Below, in pieces: positions 35,983 to 44,627 of a DNA stretch of 64,000 bases. The position numbers and the translations under genes were made by a program. The DNA is from Nitrospirales bacterium (GTDB taxonomy: Bacteria; Nitrospirota; Nitrospiria; Nitrospirales; UBA8639): contig BQIV01000009.1 in NCBI GenBank assembly GCA_021604005.1, positions 60,718 to 124,717 of the forward strand, given 5' to 3'. Below the pieces are notes generated by a model, which was given only the letters and a program-made list of their open reading frames with translations, was not told where the DNA came from and made no database searches. Position 1 is the stretch's first letter, and each line of letters starts with the position of its first letter.

Positions 35983-36270
35983 AGCACGTGTAATCCACAT
36001 TCCAAGAACGTAACTGACTGGCAACAAAGGCTCCACATCAGTAGCTATGGAATTCACACCTACCGTGCTCTAGAACGCCTGTAATAGAGACATCAGAGCG
36101 CGCCAGACATCAACGTAGATTGCCTATCAGCTTTGCGGGACCATGCAGAACTATCGCGTTCTAGGCCACCTGTAATCAACATAGCAAATGGTGCGGGAAT
36201 TCAGCTCAGAATGTATGTCAAGCACTTGAACTACACAAAACTACCGTGCTCTGGACTCAGACACCTATGT
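35979..36270 (+). repeat. Degenerate tandem repeat, 90-91 bp period
   Basis: A conserved core of about 26 bp, CTACCGTGCTCTAG followed by CGCCTGTAAT, recurs at 36060, 36151 and 36241, with its right half also at 35979. Core starts (CTAG/CTGG) are at 35979, 36070, 36161 and 36251, a spacing of 91, 91 and 90. The about 65 bp between cores are unrelated. It begins at the stop codon of the upstream gene. No gene is seen from here to 36418. Confidence 0.65.
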
Positions 36271-36418
36271 TTAAAATACCAACGGTCGTGAAACGCCGAC
36301 GTCGCATGTCGATGAATTACACTCGACACACTAAACGACCGTACCTGAGAATTCCTAATAAGAGAAACCAGAACCCTGTGTAGATAGAAGAGAAGGTAAA
36401 CACAGGCGAATCCTAAGA

Positions 36419-37075
36419 TTACATTTGCCAATACACAAGGGCTTCCAGTGGATTGAGGCCTTTCAATCCGAAAAATGCAAATGACACCACAAAGACAAGA
36501 AGAACAGCCAGAATGACAAGAACGGTGACACTCCATTTTTTTCGTGGTCGAGAATACTGCGACTCGTCTTCATACATAGCCTTCGCTTCTTCCCAGAGAG
36601 GACTACGCTTTCGTTCCTTTCGAAGAATCATCGTGTCAACAGTCGACCGTCCATCCAACCCCTGTAGCTCTTCTACTTGAAAATCCTCTAACCGCGGATT
36701 CGCCGAAGGGATCTTGGCAATAGAAGAATCGGCGGCTCCTCCTTTTGTTCCTTTGATACGGCGCGTATAGGGCACCCCGCAGTTTGGACAAAGCCATGTC
36801 TGCTCTTCTCCGACCGATGATACATCGGCTACAGACTCAGAAGACCCCGAACCCTCACCCTTTGCCTGAGGATTGGCCGTCGGAGCACCACAATGCGGAC
36901 ACGCATGGGCAAACTTGGATATCGGATTTCCACAATCCTTGCAGGCAAGCAGCGTCTCGCTAGACTTCCCGTTTAAACGGTCCTTTCTCCCAGGATAGGG
37001 AAATGCACATTGGGGACAGGAGAGAGCTTCTGAAGAAACGTCTTTCTGGCATTCGGGACATTGGACAAGCGGCAT
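36419..37075 (-). CDS. Zinc-ribbon membrane protein
   Basis: 218 residues. Three zinc-ribbon-like units: CPECQKDVSSEALSCPQC (residues 6-23), CKDCGNPISKFAHACPHC (46-63) and CPNC (about 96-99, second pair missing). Then a linker of low complexity and one membrane helix (about 183-205, VTVLVILAVLLVFVVSFAFF) with a short C-terminal tail, so the ribbons face the cytoplasm. Function unknown; such proteins often act as adaptors. ATG 37075 start. Confidence 0.75.
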   Translation of the reverse strand: MPLVQCPECQKDVSSEALSCPQCAFPYPGRKDRLNGKSSETLLACKDCGNPISKFAHACPHCGAPTANPQAKGEGSGSSESVADVSSVGEEQTWLCPNCGVPYTRRIKGTKGGAADSSIAKIPSANPRLEDFQVEELQGLDGRSTVDTMILRKERKRSPLWEEAKAMYEDESQYSRPRKKWSVTVLVILAVLLVFVVSFAFFGLKGLNPLEALVYWQM

Positions 37076-37495
37076 TGGTGTAGTCCTCGCAATTCTCTCT
37101 AGAAATTGTATGAACGCACGGCTGGAAACACGTACTTAATTATATAGCAAAGTCAGTACCTGTATGAGAACTAGGAAAAACACGACGCGATTCAATATGT
37201 TATACCAGCTCACCTTCATATTCGGTGAAAAAACAGGAAAAAAGTGGATGGAATCCCCTTCATCTTGAATGCCTAAATCATTTTATTGAGACTTATTCGT
37301 ACAGTATATGTTCCTGAATAACTCCAAACGCTTGAAAAAAAGACCTTAAATGGAGGACAAACAAGAGATATTTTGTAACATTTCTGGTAATTTCCAGACT
37401 TTACAAGCAACCTATGACCCGGAGAGTAGAGTCATGCATCTAGAAAAACGTCTGTCGCCCATACTTCACTTCTAATTTTCAATCAATGAGGAACT
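37076..37495. other. Intergenic region upstream of the arsenic genes
   Basis: 420 bp between divergent genes. It contains a 16-bp dyad TCTGGTAATTTCCAGA at 37383-37398, about 100 bp before the methyltransferase start, a candidate operator. GAGGA lies just before the ATG at 37496. No ArsR-type regulator gene is adjacent. Confidence 0.4.
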
Positions 37496-38686
37496 ATGCA
37501 GAATGAGACCATAACACAAGCGGTTAGTGAACGGTACGCTAAAGCCGTGACAACCGGTGAAGAGATGTGCTGTCCAACTGGGTATAACCATGAAGAATTA
37601 GGAAAATTCATTCCAGAGGCTGTCTTAAAAGTCTCCTACGGTTGCGGAACACCAGTAGGCCTCACCACCGTTCAACCTGGCGAAACCGTATTGGACATTG
37701 GATCAGGCGGCGGGATTGATTGCTTTGAGGCCTCGCGCCGCGTTGGCCCCACGGGCCAGGTCATTGGCATTGACATGACCGATGAGATGCTCGCGCTTGC
37801 TCGCAGCCAGGCTCCCATTGTCGCGACAAACCTAGGCTACACCACATCCAACGTCGATTTTCGCAAAGGGTTTGCCGATGCCATGCCCGTCGAAGATCAC
37901 TGCGTTGACTTGATCGTTTCCAACTGTGTCATTAACCTTGCCCCTGATAAATTAAACGTGTTCTCCGAAATGTATCGTGTCCTCAAGCCGGGTGGCCGTT
38001 TTACCATTTCCGATATTGTCGCTGATCAGCCTATTCCCAATTACATGATTCACGACAAAGAAAAATGGGGCGATTGCCTCTCCGGAGCGTTGACACTCGG
38101 TGACTACTGGGGTGGATTGCGGCAGGCAGGATTTGGCGGAATTCACCAGGTTGGCTTTATTCCCTGGCGTGTCATTGATGGGATTCATTTTTTATCGTTA
38201 ACCTTGACCGGGTACAAACTGCCCTCTGCATCAGCTCAATCGACAGCGCATTACGCAACCTTTACCGGTCCCTTCAGTCGTGTCACAGACGAACAAGGAC
38301 ATACATTTACCCGTGGAATCCCTCAAGCCATTGATGCCACGACCGAACAATTGCTCCTCAGTGCCCCCTACCGGGAATACTTTGTGCTGACAGATAGTCC
38401 CATTGCACTGACACGCGAAGACCCGCGCTGGATATCGATACGACCCGAAAGTGTTCCGTGCGTGTGGGAGGGACATTTTGCGCTGCTGACTGGACCATTC
38501 GTTGAAGCATGTGACGACGATGACCACACCTTTACATGCGGTCATCCGATGGAAATATGTTCCAAAACGCTTGACGTGCTACGAAATGAGGTCTACCGTC
38601 CTTACTTCGCCATCATCAACCGCGCAGGCGAAACCGTCACACCGCAAGCAACAACATCCTGTGGCCCAACTGACGGATGCTGCTAA
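37496..38686 (+). CDS. arsM: ArsM-like arsenite methyltransferase
   Basis: SAM-dependent methyltransferase of 396 residues. The SAM site is [20 protein letters not shown] with [10 protein letters not shown] and the post-core [13 protein letters not shown] segment ([11 protein letters not shown]). Cysteines expected to bind As(III): MCCPTGYN near residue 25, SNCVINL near 143 and GDCLSGAL near 185. The C-terminal third is a repeated unit with [20 protein letters not shown] and [20 protein letters not shown], ending CGPTDGCC. This long form, paired with the next gene, is typical of arsenosugar biosynthesis. ATG after GAGGAACT. Confidence 0.88.
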   Translation: MQNETITQAVSERYAKAVTTGEEMCCPTGYNHEELGKFIPEAVLKVSYGCGTPVGLTTVQPGETVLDIGSGGGIDCFEASRRVGPTGQVIGIDMTDEMLALARSQAPIVATNLGYTTSNVDFRKGFADAMPVEDHCVDLIVSNCVINLAPDKLNVFSEMYRVLKPGGRFTISDIVADQPIPNYMIHDKEKWGDCLSGALTLGDYWGGLRQAGFGGIHQVGFIPWRVIDGIHFLSLTLTGYKLPSASAQSTAHYATFTGPFSRVTDEQGHTFTRGIPQAIDATTEQLLLSAPYREYFVLTDSPIALTREDPRWISIRPESVPCVWEGHFALLTGPFVEACDDDDHTFTCGHPMEICSKTLDVLRNEVYRPYFAIINRAGETVTPQATTSCGPTDGCC

Positions 38687-38762
38687 CCATGAACAGGATA
38701 TTACGGAAACACTCTATGCTCGCTTTCTGCTTCGGCGCATCAACACGACGGGAGCGCTTGCC

Positions 38763-39803
38763 ATGATACGGGAGGTTCCTCTTTCGCAACCGGTGACCGT
38801 GCCGTTACAGAATACTCACATGGCTTCCTTTGACAAGACGATTGCGAACCATGGGGTGTCATGCCTGACGGCCAACACCATCACGAGTTTACAAGTCAAT
38901 GTTGGAAAGGTTTGCAACCAAACCTGCCATCATTGTCATGTTGACGCAGGCCCTCAACGCATAGAAATTATGACGGTGGATACAATGGATATGGTGCTTT
39001 CCGTCCTCAAACGGTATCCGCAAATCGCCACGGTTGATATTACCGGGGGAGCCCCAGAGATGAACCCGCACTTTGAGTATTTCGTCACGGAATGCCGAAA
39101 GCTCAATCGACAGGTCATCGACCGGTGCAATCTGACGGTATTCTTCGTCAAAGGCAAAGGGCACCTGCCGCAATTCCTTGCAGAACACCACGTTGACATT
39201 GTCGCATCCTTGCCATGCTACCTAGAAAATAATGTTGACGAGCAGCGAGGGAAAGGCGTGTTCGATCGGAGTATTTCGGCACTGCAACAACTCAACGCAC
39301 TGGGCTATGGCCTTGAGGGAAGCGGCCTCCACCTCCACCTGGTCTATAACCCTCTTGGCCCCAATCTGCCGCCGTCACAAAGAGAACTTGAGATTGATTA
39401 CAAACAAGAACTGCTGACACGCTTTGGGATTTCGTTTAACAATCTCTACACCATTACCAATATGCCGATTCGGCGCTTTCTCGATGATTTAGAAGCTAAT
39501 GGGCAAACCGACCAGTACCTTGAACTCCTGGCAAACAGCTTTAACCCAGCGTCCCTACCCGGCCTCATGTGCCGATCCATGATCAGTATCGGATGGGACG
39601 GGATACTCTATGACTGTGACTTTAATCAAATGCTCAACCTCACCACGCATCCCTCTTCACCGACCACGATCGCCGACTTTGACATTCAGACACTCGAACA
39701 TCGACCAATCGTGACAGGAACTCACTGCTATGGATGTACGGCAGGTTCTGGATCCTCGTGCGGGGGTTCACTCACTGAAGAAAAAACCGTATCTCGTTCC
39801 TAG
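38763..39803 (+). CDS. arsS: ArsS-like radical SAM protein (arsenosugar biosynthesis)
   Basis: 346 residues from ATG 38763; the frame is open further upstream inside arsM but this start fits family length and has GGGAG upstream. Radical SAM cluster motif CNQTCHHCH at about residue 50, SAM-binding ITGGAPEMNP, and the C-terminal Cys-rich DUF3641-type tail (WDGILYDCDFNQ and CYGCTAGSGSSCGGSL). ArsS proteins add a deoxyadenosyl group to methylated arsenic. It lies 76 nt after arsM, so the two probably form one operon. Confidence 0.9.
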   Translation: MIREVPLSQPVTVPLQNTHMASFDKTIANHGVSCLTANTITSLQVNVGKVCNQTCHHCHVDAGPQRIEIMTVDTMDMVLSVLKRYPQIATVDITGGAPEMNPHFEYFVTECRKLNRQVIDRCNLTVFFVKGKGHLPQFLAEHHVDIVASLPCYLENNVDEQRGKGVFDRSISALQQLNALGYGLEGSGLHLHLVYNPLGPNLPPSQRELEIDYKQELLTRFGISFNNLYTITNMPIRRFLDDLEANGQTDQYLELLANSFNPASLPGLMCRSMISIGWDGILYDCDFNQMLNLTTHPSSPTTIADFDIQTLEHRPIVTGTHCYGCTAGSGSSCGGSLTEEKTVSRS

Positions 39804-39935
39804 TGAAGCGTATCTCGTGTGAAGATAAAGAACGTATCTTGTATCTCGTCGTTCGTATTTCGTAAAAAGAATCTTCTAGTTTTTCTCTTACGCTTCACCC
39901 TTCACAAACAACGCTTCACGTTCTTTCTTCAAGCT
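39804..39935. repeat. Degenerate CGTATCTCGT-type intergenic repeat
   Basis: GAAGCGTATCTCGTGTGAAG, GAACGTATCTTGTATCTCG, TTCGTATTTCGTAAAAAG and AAACAACGCTTCACG are variations on two words, CGTATCTCGT and ACGCTTCAC (the inverse of GTGAAGCGT). Similar DNA lies at 785-855, 2612-2699 and 53490-53550. It separates two convergent genes. Confidence 0.5.
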
Positions 39936-40184
39936 TCAGGAGGGATGATTCTGAAGAAAACTGTTTGCACAATCCTGGCTACAGAAATAATACGTGCGGT
40001 CTTCAACCGTTCTCGTTATGGCAGAATCAGCCGTAATATAGACCTTGCAAACCGGGTCCTGAATCATCGCATCCTTTGCCAATAGACCCTGAGTCTCCTC
40101 AGGCTTATTCCAATCCCGGATGGCCCGGCGCACCATGTAAAACAAGATAATGAGGAGAAGGAGAATGACAATAATTCGATACAT
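39936..40184 (-). CDS. YHS-like small membrane-anchored protein
   Basis: 82 residues from ATG 40184, chosen because AGGAA precedes it and the hydrophobic helix MYRIIVILLLLIILFYMV then stands at the N-terminus; an upstream in-frame start at 40292 would add an unlikely leader. The C-terminal part DPVCKVYITADSAI...YYFCSQDCANSFLQ has the Cys spacing of YHS/TRASH-like metal-binding modules (PP0621-type family). A metal-related role is a guess. Confidence 0.75.
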   Translation of the reverse strand: MYRIIVILLLLIILFYMVRRAIRDWNKPEETQGLLAKDAMIQDPVCKVYITADSAITRTVEDRTYYFCSQDCANSFLQNHPS

Positions 40185-40485
40185 GCGATTCCTGTACTGA
40201 GGTAAACGAATCAACTCTTTGGTCCCGCTCCCAAGCGGCAAGAGGAGCATCCCACCCTTTGAAGTATAGCTGGGCGGTTCGCTTGAGTCCAAGCGAACCT
40301 AGAGAGTGACATGAGCCGTAGCCTGCTCCATTCAGAAAGTCTTTCGTTTCGTTATAATGTGCAATTATCCAACATCCAAGATCACCGCTAATGAAACAAT
40401 GAACGTCAGGCATGTTGACTTTTGACCACTCAGAGTCGGATAACTCTAGTGAATGGCACCAGACACTGAAGAGGCAGTTGAACAG

Positions 40486-40963
40486 CTATAGTCTTTTAAC
40501 TTTTTCTCAGTACCTATGACCTGACGCCTTCAGGCCAGTCCGCTGAGTGAACGCCTCTCATACTGGGCGGGCTTGTTTGAGCGCAGCGAGTTGGCCCGCC
40601 CCACCAACCGGGGTTCATCTCATCCGACGAGCCTGGCCTGGGCGTTCATGGTTTTGGGTCCTTTTGCCTTCACAACAATGGGTGCACCCTTCGGGATGCG
40701 ACAAACAATACACTCGGCTGCCGGGGCGAACCCCGGCAGAGAACAAAGATCGAGGACGATAAGCAGTGCAGGTGATGAATGAGGGAAGAAGCCATATTCT
40801 TGAGCAAAAGCTCCTCTACCACTATAGCGAATCCACATACGTTCAAAACAGGAAAATACAGCTAACCCAGCACGGTACAACGATTGAACCAGCGGAAGTT
40901 ATTGGAAACGGCTATAGCATTTTCCAGACAAATAGGTCTTCATGAAAAGTTAAAAAACTATAT
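40486..40963 (+). repeat. 445-478 bp TIR repeat element, copy C
   Basis: Ends CTATAGTCTTTTAACTTTTT and GAAAAGTTAAAAAACTATAT are 20-bp inverted repeats, the best preserved of the three copies. The body has the GGGCGGGCTTG...GGCCCGCCCC stem and CTGCCGGGGCGAACCCCGGCAG. The hairpin that in copy A reads CCTTTTG...CAAAAGG is replaced here by about 30 bp of other sequence. It carries the nested 94-bp element at 40823-40916. Open frames of 60-86 codons inside are treated as chance. Confidence 0.75.
40823..40916 (-). repeat. 94-bp TATAGC element nested in copy C
   Basis: TATAGCGAATCC to GGAAACGGCTATA, the family consensus in reverse. Relative to its host it has the same place and direction as the copy at 95-188 has in copy A, so the two probably spread together as a composite. 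Confidence 0.8.
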
Positions 40964-41027
40964 CTGTATACGTTGCTACGGGACTTTTTCAAACTGAGCA
41001 GTTTTATTATCTGAACAGGAGCGCATA

Positions 41028-41303
41028 ATGGTAACCATTGCACTGATGGGAGAATTACAGACCACGGAAGGTGAGCGAACAATTGGATGTGAAATATCAG
41101 AACCAACGTCAGTCAAACAACTGATTCGAAACCAGGGCAAACCCCTTCGAGATGTTTTTCAGTTATTGAAACAGAAAAAAATTATGGTAACGGTGAACAG
41201 ACGCATTGCCAGTGAAGATACGAAGGTCAACGAAGGAGATCAGGTAAACCTTGTCGCACATGATGGAATGGGAAGAAGTGGGCTCACGCCATCACTCTAT
41301 TGA
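41028..41303 (+). CDS. ThiS/MoaD-like ubiquitin-fold protein
   Basis: 91 residues with the beta-grasp pattern VTIALMGELQ, IMVTVNRRIASEDTKVNEGDQVNLV. Sulfur carriers of this fold end in Gly-Gly, but here the chain continues AHDGMGRSGLTPSLY with no diglycine end, so the protein either is processed after a Gly or no longer carries sulfur. SD AGGAGCG before ATG 41028. It stands alone beside a repeat element, not next to thiamin or molybdopterin genes. Confidence 0.7.
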   Translation: MVTIALMGELQTTEGERTIGCEISEPTSVKQLIRNQGKPLRDVFQLLKQKKIMVTVNRRIASEDTKVNEGDQVNLVAHDGMGRSGLTPSLY

Positions 41304-41369
41304 CGCCAACATCATCCTCAGTATTCAACCAGTAAGTCGATCCAACTCAACAGACACAAAGCCAGATAA

Positions 41370-41408
41370 CAAAAGGGACAACGCGTTTAGCTGGCGTTGC
41401 CCCTTTTG
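41370..41408 (-). terminator. Hairpin terminator between convergent genes
   Basis: CAAAAGGG-A-CAACGC (41370-41384) pairs with GCGTTG-C-CCCTTTTG (41394-41408). On the minus strand the 3' arm runs into TTTTGTTATC, suiting the HU-like gene; it may also stop transcription from the left. Confidence 0.65.
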
Positions 41409-41495
41409 AGCATTGTAGAAATATAGTGTGCGCCCTAAAAGAACTATCGAGAGGACACGGGCCATTAGGAGGGGGAAAGTCTAATGAGCCGTTCG

Positions 41496-41786
41496 TTACT
41501 TCTTGACGCCTAAAATTTTATCTTTAGCGGCTTTCGCAACCCTGAACTTTAAGACCTTCTTCGCCGGAATTTTTATGGCCGCGCCCGTTTGCGGATTTCG
41601 ACCAATTCTGGCCTTACGATGTGCAAGAACCAGCTTTCCAATTCCCGGTAAGGTAAATGAGTTTTTGGCTTCCTTGTAGGACAATTCTGCCAAGTCATCA
41701 AGAATTTGCGTAGCGACCTTCTTTGTAATGTCTGCCTTCTTCGCTACATGATCGGCAATCTGAGACTTAGTCATCGCTTTTCCCAT
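41496..41786 (-). CDS. HU-family DNA-binding protein
   Basis: Nucleoid protein of 96 residues. MTKSQIADHVAKKADITKK is the helical dimerisation part; the arm region reads FTLPGIGKLVLAHRKARIGRNPQTGAAIKIPA, with the GRNPQTG tip and Pro that intercalates in DNA; then KKVLKFRVAKAAKDKIL. GGAGGAGGT lies 7 nt before ATG 41786, predicting strong translation. Confidence 0.93.
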   Translation of the reverse strand: MGKAMTKSQIADHVAKKADITKKVATQILDDLAELSYKEAKNSFTLPGIGKLVLAHRKARIGRNPQTGAAIKIPAKKVLKFRVAKAAKDKILGVKK

Positions 41787-42173
41787 ATACAGACCTCCTC
41801 CTCAGAGTAGTTGTGAATTAACAGTGACCCGCCAGCTTGTGTCTTTGTAAAGATATTACCAATGGAAGGATAGCCCCTTTCCCCTACGAATAAAGAGGCG
41901 AAAGCCACACATGCGTATGCTATGAAACACGCGTGTGCCCTTTAGACAGGTAACGGGGCGGAAGTGTACCGGATGCATAATACCCTGTCAATACAGTCGA
42001 AATCATATTTTGAGGGGTCATAGTCATTTCATTGCGGGGCAGAGAACCGATGCAGAATCCTTTGTAGGCTTGAGGCGTCTCTTGCAGACCCCCCTCATTG
42101 CGGTATACAGTATAGAACTGTTAAAGAAGGTTATAATTTATTATCATCTAATTGTAAAGATAAGATATTCATT
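41787..42173. other. Intergenic region, divergent promoters expected
   Basis: 387 bp between the HU-like gene (left, minus strand) and the next plus-strand gene. A frame at 41935-42285 overlaps the real gene and has no support. I see no RNA gene or strong dyad here. Confidence 0.4.
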
Positions 42174-42767
42174 ATGGCGAAAGAGCTCCCCATTATCGCG
42201 TCTCCCCAAAGTGGAGACGAACCGGCCAAACAAGACATCGCATACTCTCGAGTTTTCTGCCAACGTGCAGACACTCCACCGTTGAAATTACTCTTGGATT
42301 TTCTCAAAGCCAAAAATCAAACGCCTCTCATCCCGACTCTAGACCCCGAGGCCTTGGATGACTGGGATTGGACGCATATCTCACTTGGCTATCATCGAGA
42401 ACGAAAACCGCTTCAACTCTTTTGTGTACGAAACAAAGGAACGTATAAAGAGGTATATGAAGAAGAGCAAATAACCTTTTTAAATCGCCTCTCTCCATTC
42501 GATCATATGGAAGGACAAATTGCTCGAGAGTTTGTGACTCGAGCACAATTTATCGCCACCATTCAAATGCTCAAAGATGACATCACGGACGACGGTTATG
42601 ATTTCAATGGATGGATACTTGAATTCTTCCAAGAAAACTGCGATGGCATAGTCCAAATTGATGGTCAAGGGTTTTTCTCGCCGAAAGGTGATTTAGTGGT
42701 CGACATGCAAGAGGCAAGCGAAGAAATAACCGATGGTTCACCAACGCAACAGACCGCAGAAGCCTGA
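42174..42767 (+). CDS. Hypothetical cytoplasmic protein
   Basis: 197 residues, no signal peptide or membrane segment, acidic. Segments such as DPEALDDWDWTHISLGYHRERKPLQLFCVRN and FNGWILEFFQENCDGIVQIDGQGFF suggest a compact alpha/beta fold. I do not recognise the family. ATG 42174 without a clear ribosome site. Confidence 0.7.
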   Translation: MAKELPIIASPQSGDEPAKQDIAYSRVFCQRADTPPLKLLLDFLKAKNQTPLIPTLDPEALDDWDWTHISLGYHRERKPLQLFCVRNKGTYKEVYEEEQITFLNRLSPFDHMEGQIAREFVTRAQFIATIQMLKDDITDDGYDFNGWILEFFQENCDGIVQIDGQGFFSPKGDLVVDMQEASEEITDGSPTQQTAEA

Positions 42768-42843
42768 TTGCTTCGCAGCATCCACAGATTTTCTCCACAT
42801 CATTGGCATTGACTTCTTCCTTCACCTGACGCGGTAACCATTC

Positions 42844-44148
42844 TTATGCTTTCGCCTTTAAGGCTTCGTTCACACATTCTTCAAAGGTTTTGCTCGGAAA
42901 ATTTGGCAATCCCCGGCGATAGGCCATCCCATCTTTAATCACCTCGAGCAACGCACCGTCTTCAAAACGTTGCGGGTCATCAACGACATTCGCTTGACAG
43001 ACCAAAAGGTCCGCAGGAAAACCCGAAGCCACTTTTCCCGCTCTTCCCTCACAGACAAGCTCACCGGCTAACCCGGTCATGCCATGCCAGGCCGATAACG
43101 CAGGGACCCCATCATTCATTAACGAGACCAATTCCATGTAATTACGACCGTGCATGCCGGGAAGAATGGGGTCGGTTCCACCAAGCATCTTCAGACCGGT
43201 CTTATATGCAGCTTGAACTGCCTGCGTATGAACTTCCGTAACCTGTTGAACCTTTTGCTTCACAAAAGGCGTGAGATCCTCGGCCTGGGTCAGCGCTTGG
43301 CCAATCCATGAGGTCGGGGTCACAGTACACCCTTTCACGTACGCCCGTTCAGCAAGCGCTTCATCCATAAACGAGATATGTTGTATGTCTTTGACCCCAT
43401 GCTCGATGGCTAAGGCAATGCCATTCTGACTATGGGCATGAGCGGCGACATACATGCCGCGCGCCGCAGCTTCTTCGCAAATCGCATCAATTTCGGCAGC
43501 CGTGAAATCCCGATCCTCAAGTTTATCCGACGGCGACACTACGCCTGGACTTGCGCAAATCTTGACAAGATCCCCTCCACAGGCAGCAATTTCTCGGACA
43601 CGTTTCCGGCAAGCCCAGGGTCCGTCCACAATACTGGAAGGTCTACCTGGACCTGGCGGCCACAGGGCCGAAACCTGTCCGCAACAGCGATCTGGACCAA
43701 GAAAGTCCGCATGTCCGCCAGTCGTTGATAGCATGCAAATGGCAATCTTCAGTCGTGGACCAATGATCACGCCTTGATCGACGAGACGCTTGAGCACATG
43801 GGTCGCACCTCCTACATCACGCATAGTCGTGACCCCGCCATTCACAAGCGTCGTATACAAAATACGTTCTGAATAGACCAAGCCTTCTGGCCCACCCATA
43901 CGTTCAATATCTTCTCGACCCACGCCAAACAACGTCACATGGCCATGACAATCGATGAGGCCTGGCGTCACTGTATAGCTAGTGCAATCAATGCGCGTGA
44001 CCATTGCCCCCTTAGGACGCTTCAAATTATGGGGCTGAACGGCTTCGATTTTTCCATCATCAATCCACACGTCGACGTTCCGCTGAACGGCGTCCGGGGC
44101 TGCAGACGTCCCATCGTATAATGTTTGAATATTCGAAAGAACAATCAT
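42844..44148 (-). CDS. Metal-dependent amidohydrolase
   Basis: 434 residues, TIM-barrel amidohydrolase of the prolidase/imidazolonepropionase-like branch. Metal ligands: HGH in GLIDCHGHVT (about 68), a Lys likely carbamylated in DLVKICASPG, His in VAAHAHS and DIQHISF, and Asp in LGGTDPILPG. C-terminal strand returns with GKVASGFPADLLVC. Substrate unknown; dipeptides or cyclic amides are typical. ATG 44148. Confidence 0.88.
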   Translation of the reverse strand: MIVLSNIQTLYDGTSAAPDAVQRNVDVWIDDGKIEAVQPHNLKRPKGAMVTRIDCTSYTVTPGLIDCHGHVTLFGVGREDIERMGGPEGLVYSERILYTTLVNGGVTTMRDVGGATHVLKRLVDQGVIIGPRLKIAICMLSTTGGHADFLGPDRCCGQVSALWPPGPGRPSSIVDGPWACRKRVREIAACGGDLVKICASPGVVSPSDKLEDRDFTAAEIDAICEEAAARGMYVAAHAHSQNGIALAIEHGVKDIQHISFMDEALAERAYVKGCTVTPTSWIGQALTQAEDLTPFVKQKVQQVTEVHTQAVQAAYKTGLKMLGGTDPILPGMHGRNYMELVSLMNDGVPALSAWHGMTGLAGELVCEGRAGKVASGFPADLLVCQANVVDDPQRFEDGALLEVIKDGMAYRRGLPNFPSKTFEECVNEALKAKA

Positions 44149-44627
44149 AAAAAATCCTCTACATGAGGGGGCGAGAATAATCCACTATCATGCACCCGTT
44201 GCCTCTCTCCTCTACCGCAAATGCCGAGCGCTTGGCAACCTCTCTCACCGAATCAATAGGAGCCATGCGAATTTGCCAGAGCGCGTCGAGTCTTTTTTGC
44301 CCAACATGCCCCGAACTCCATCGACATCGCGCTCAGCTTCAAGTCCCTCTGCCACGACTTTCTTTGCAGAAGCCATACGATCATGATACGCTGTCACCTA
44401 TAGAAACGAAGGGGCAAGCACGAGAGTTCTTAGGAGATTTTTTGCCTGTTCCTTTGAGGGTCACATGTGCTGACATTGCATGCGGTATTCGTACGCGTCT
44501 CCGTGTCTTTAGACATAACACGCCTCAAATTCAGATAACCATGTGCGCGAGATCGTAACGTTTCGGAAAGAACCCTGGACGACAGCCTAGGAACCCTTTC
44601 CCCTCTCAACCATTCTATTAGGGTACC
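44149..44627. other. Leader region of gcvP
   Basis: 479 bp between divergent genes. A 122-codon frame at 44190-44558 has no recognisable domain and biased composition, and I do not support it. The place invites a glycine riboswitch, and GAAGGGGCAAGC occurs at about 44408, but the rest of the aptamer pattern is not recognisable. GGTACC ATG at the gcvP start has a weak TTAGGG ribosome site. Confidence 0.4.

Noticed and set aside
35979..36270. CRISPR array
   Set aside because: Cores differ from copy to copy, intervals are about 65 bp, only three to four units, and no cas genes are nearby.
44190..44558. 122-codon plus-strand frame
   Set aside because: No recognisable domain and composition unlike real genes; lies in the gcvP leader.
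44149..44627. Glycine riboswitch before gcvP
   Set aside because: Only a GAAGGGGCAAGC-like piece is seen; the paired helices of the aptamer could not be traced.
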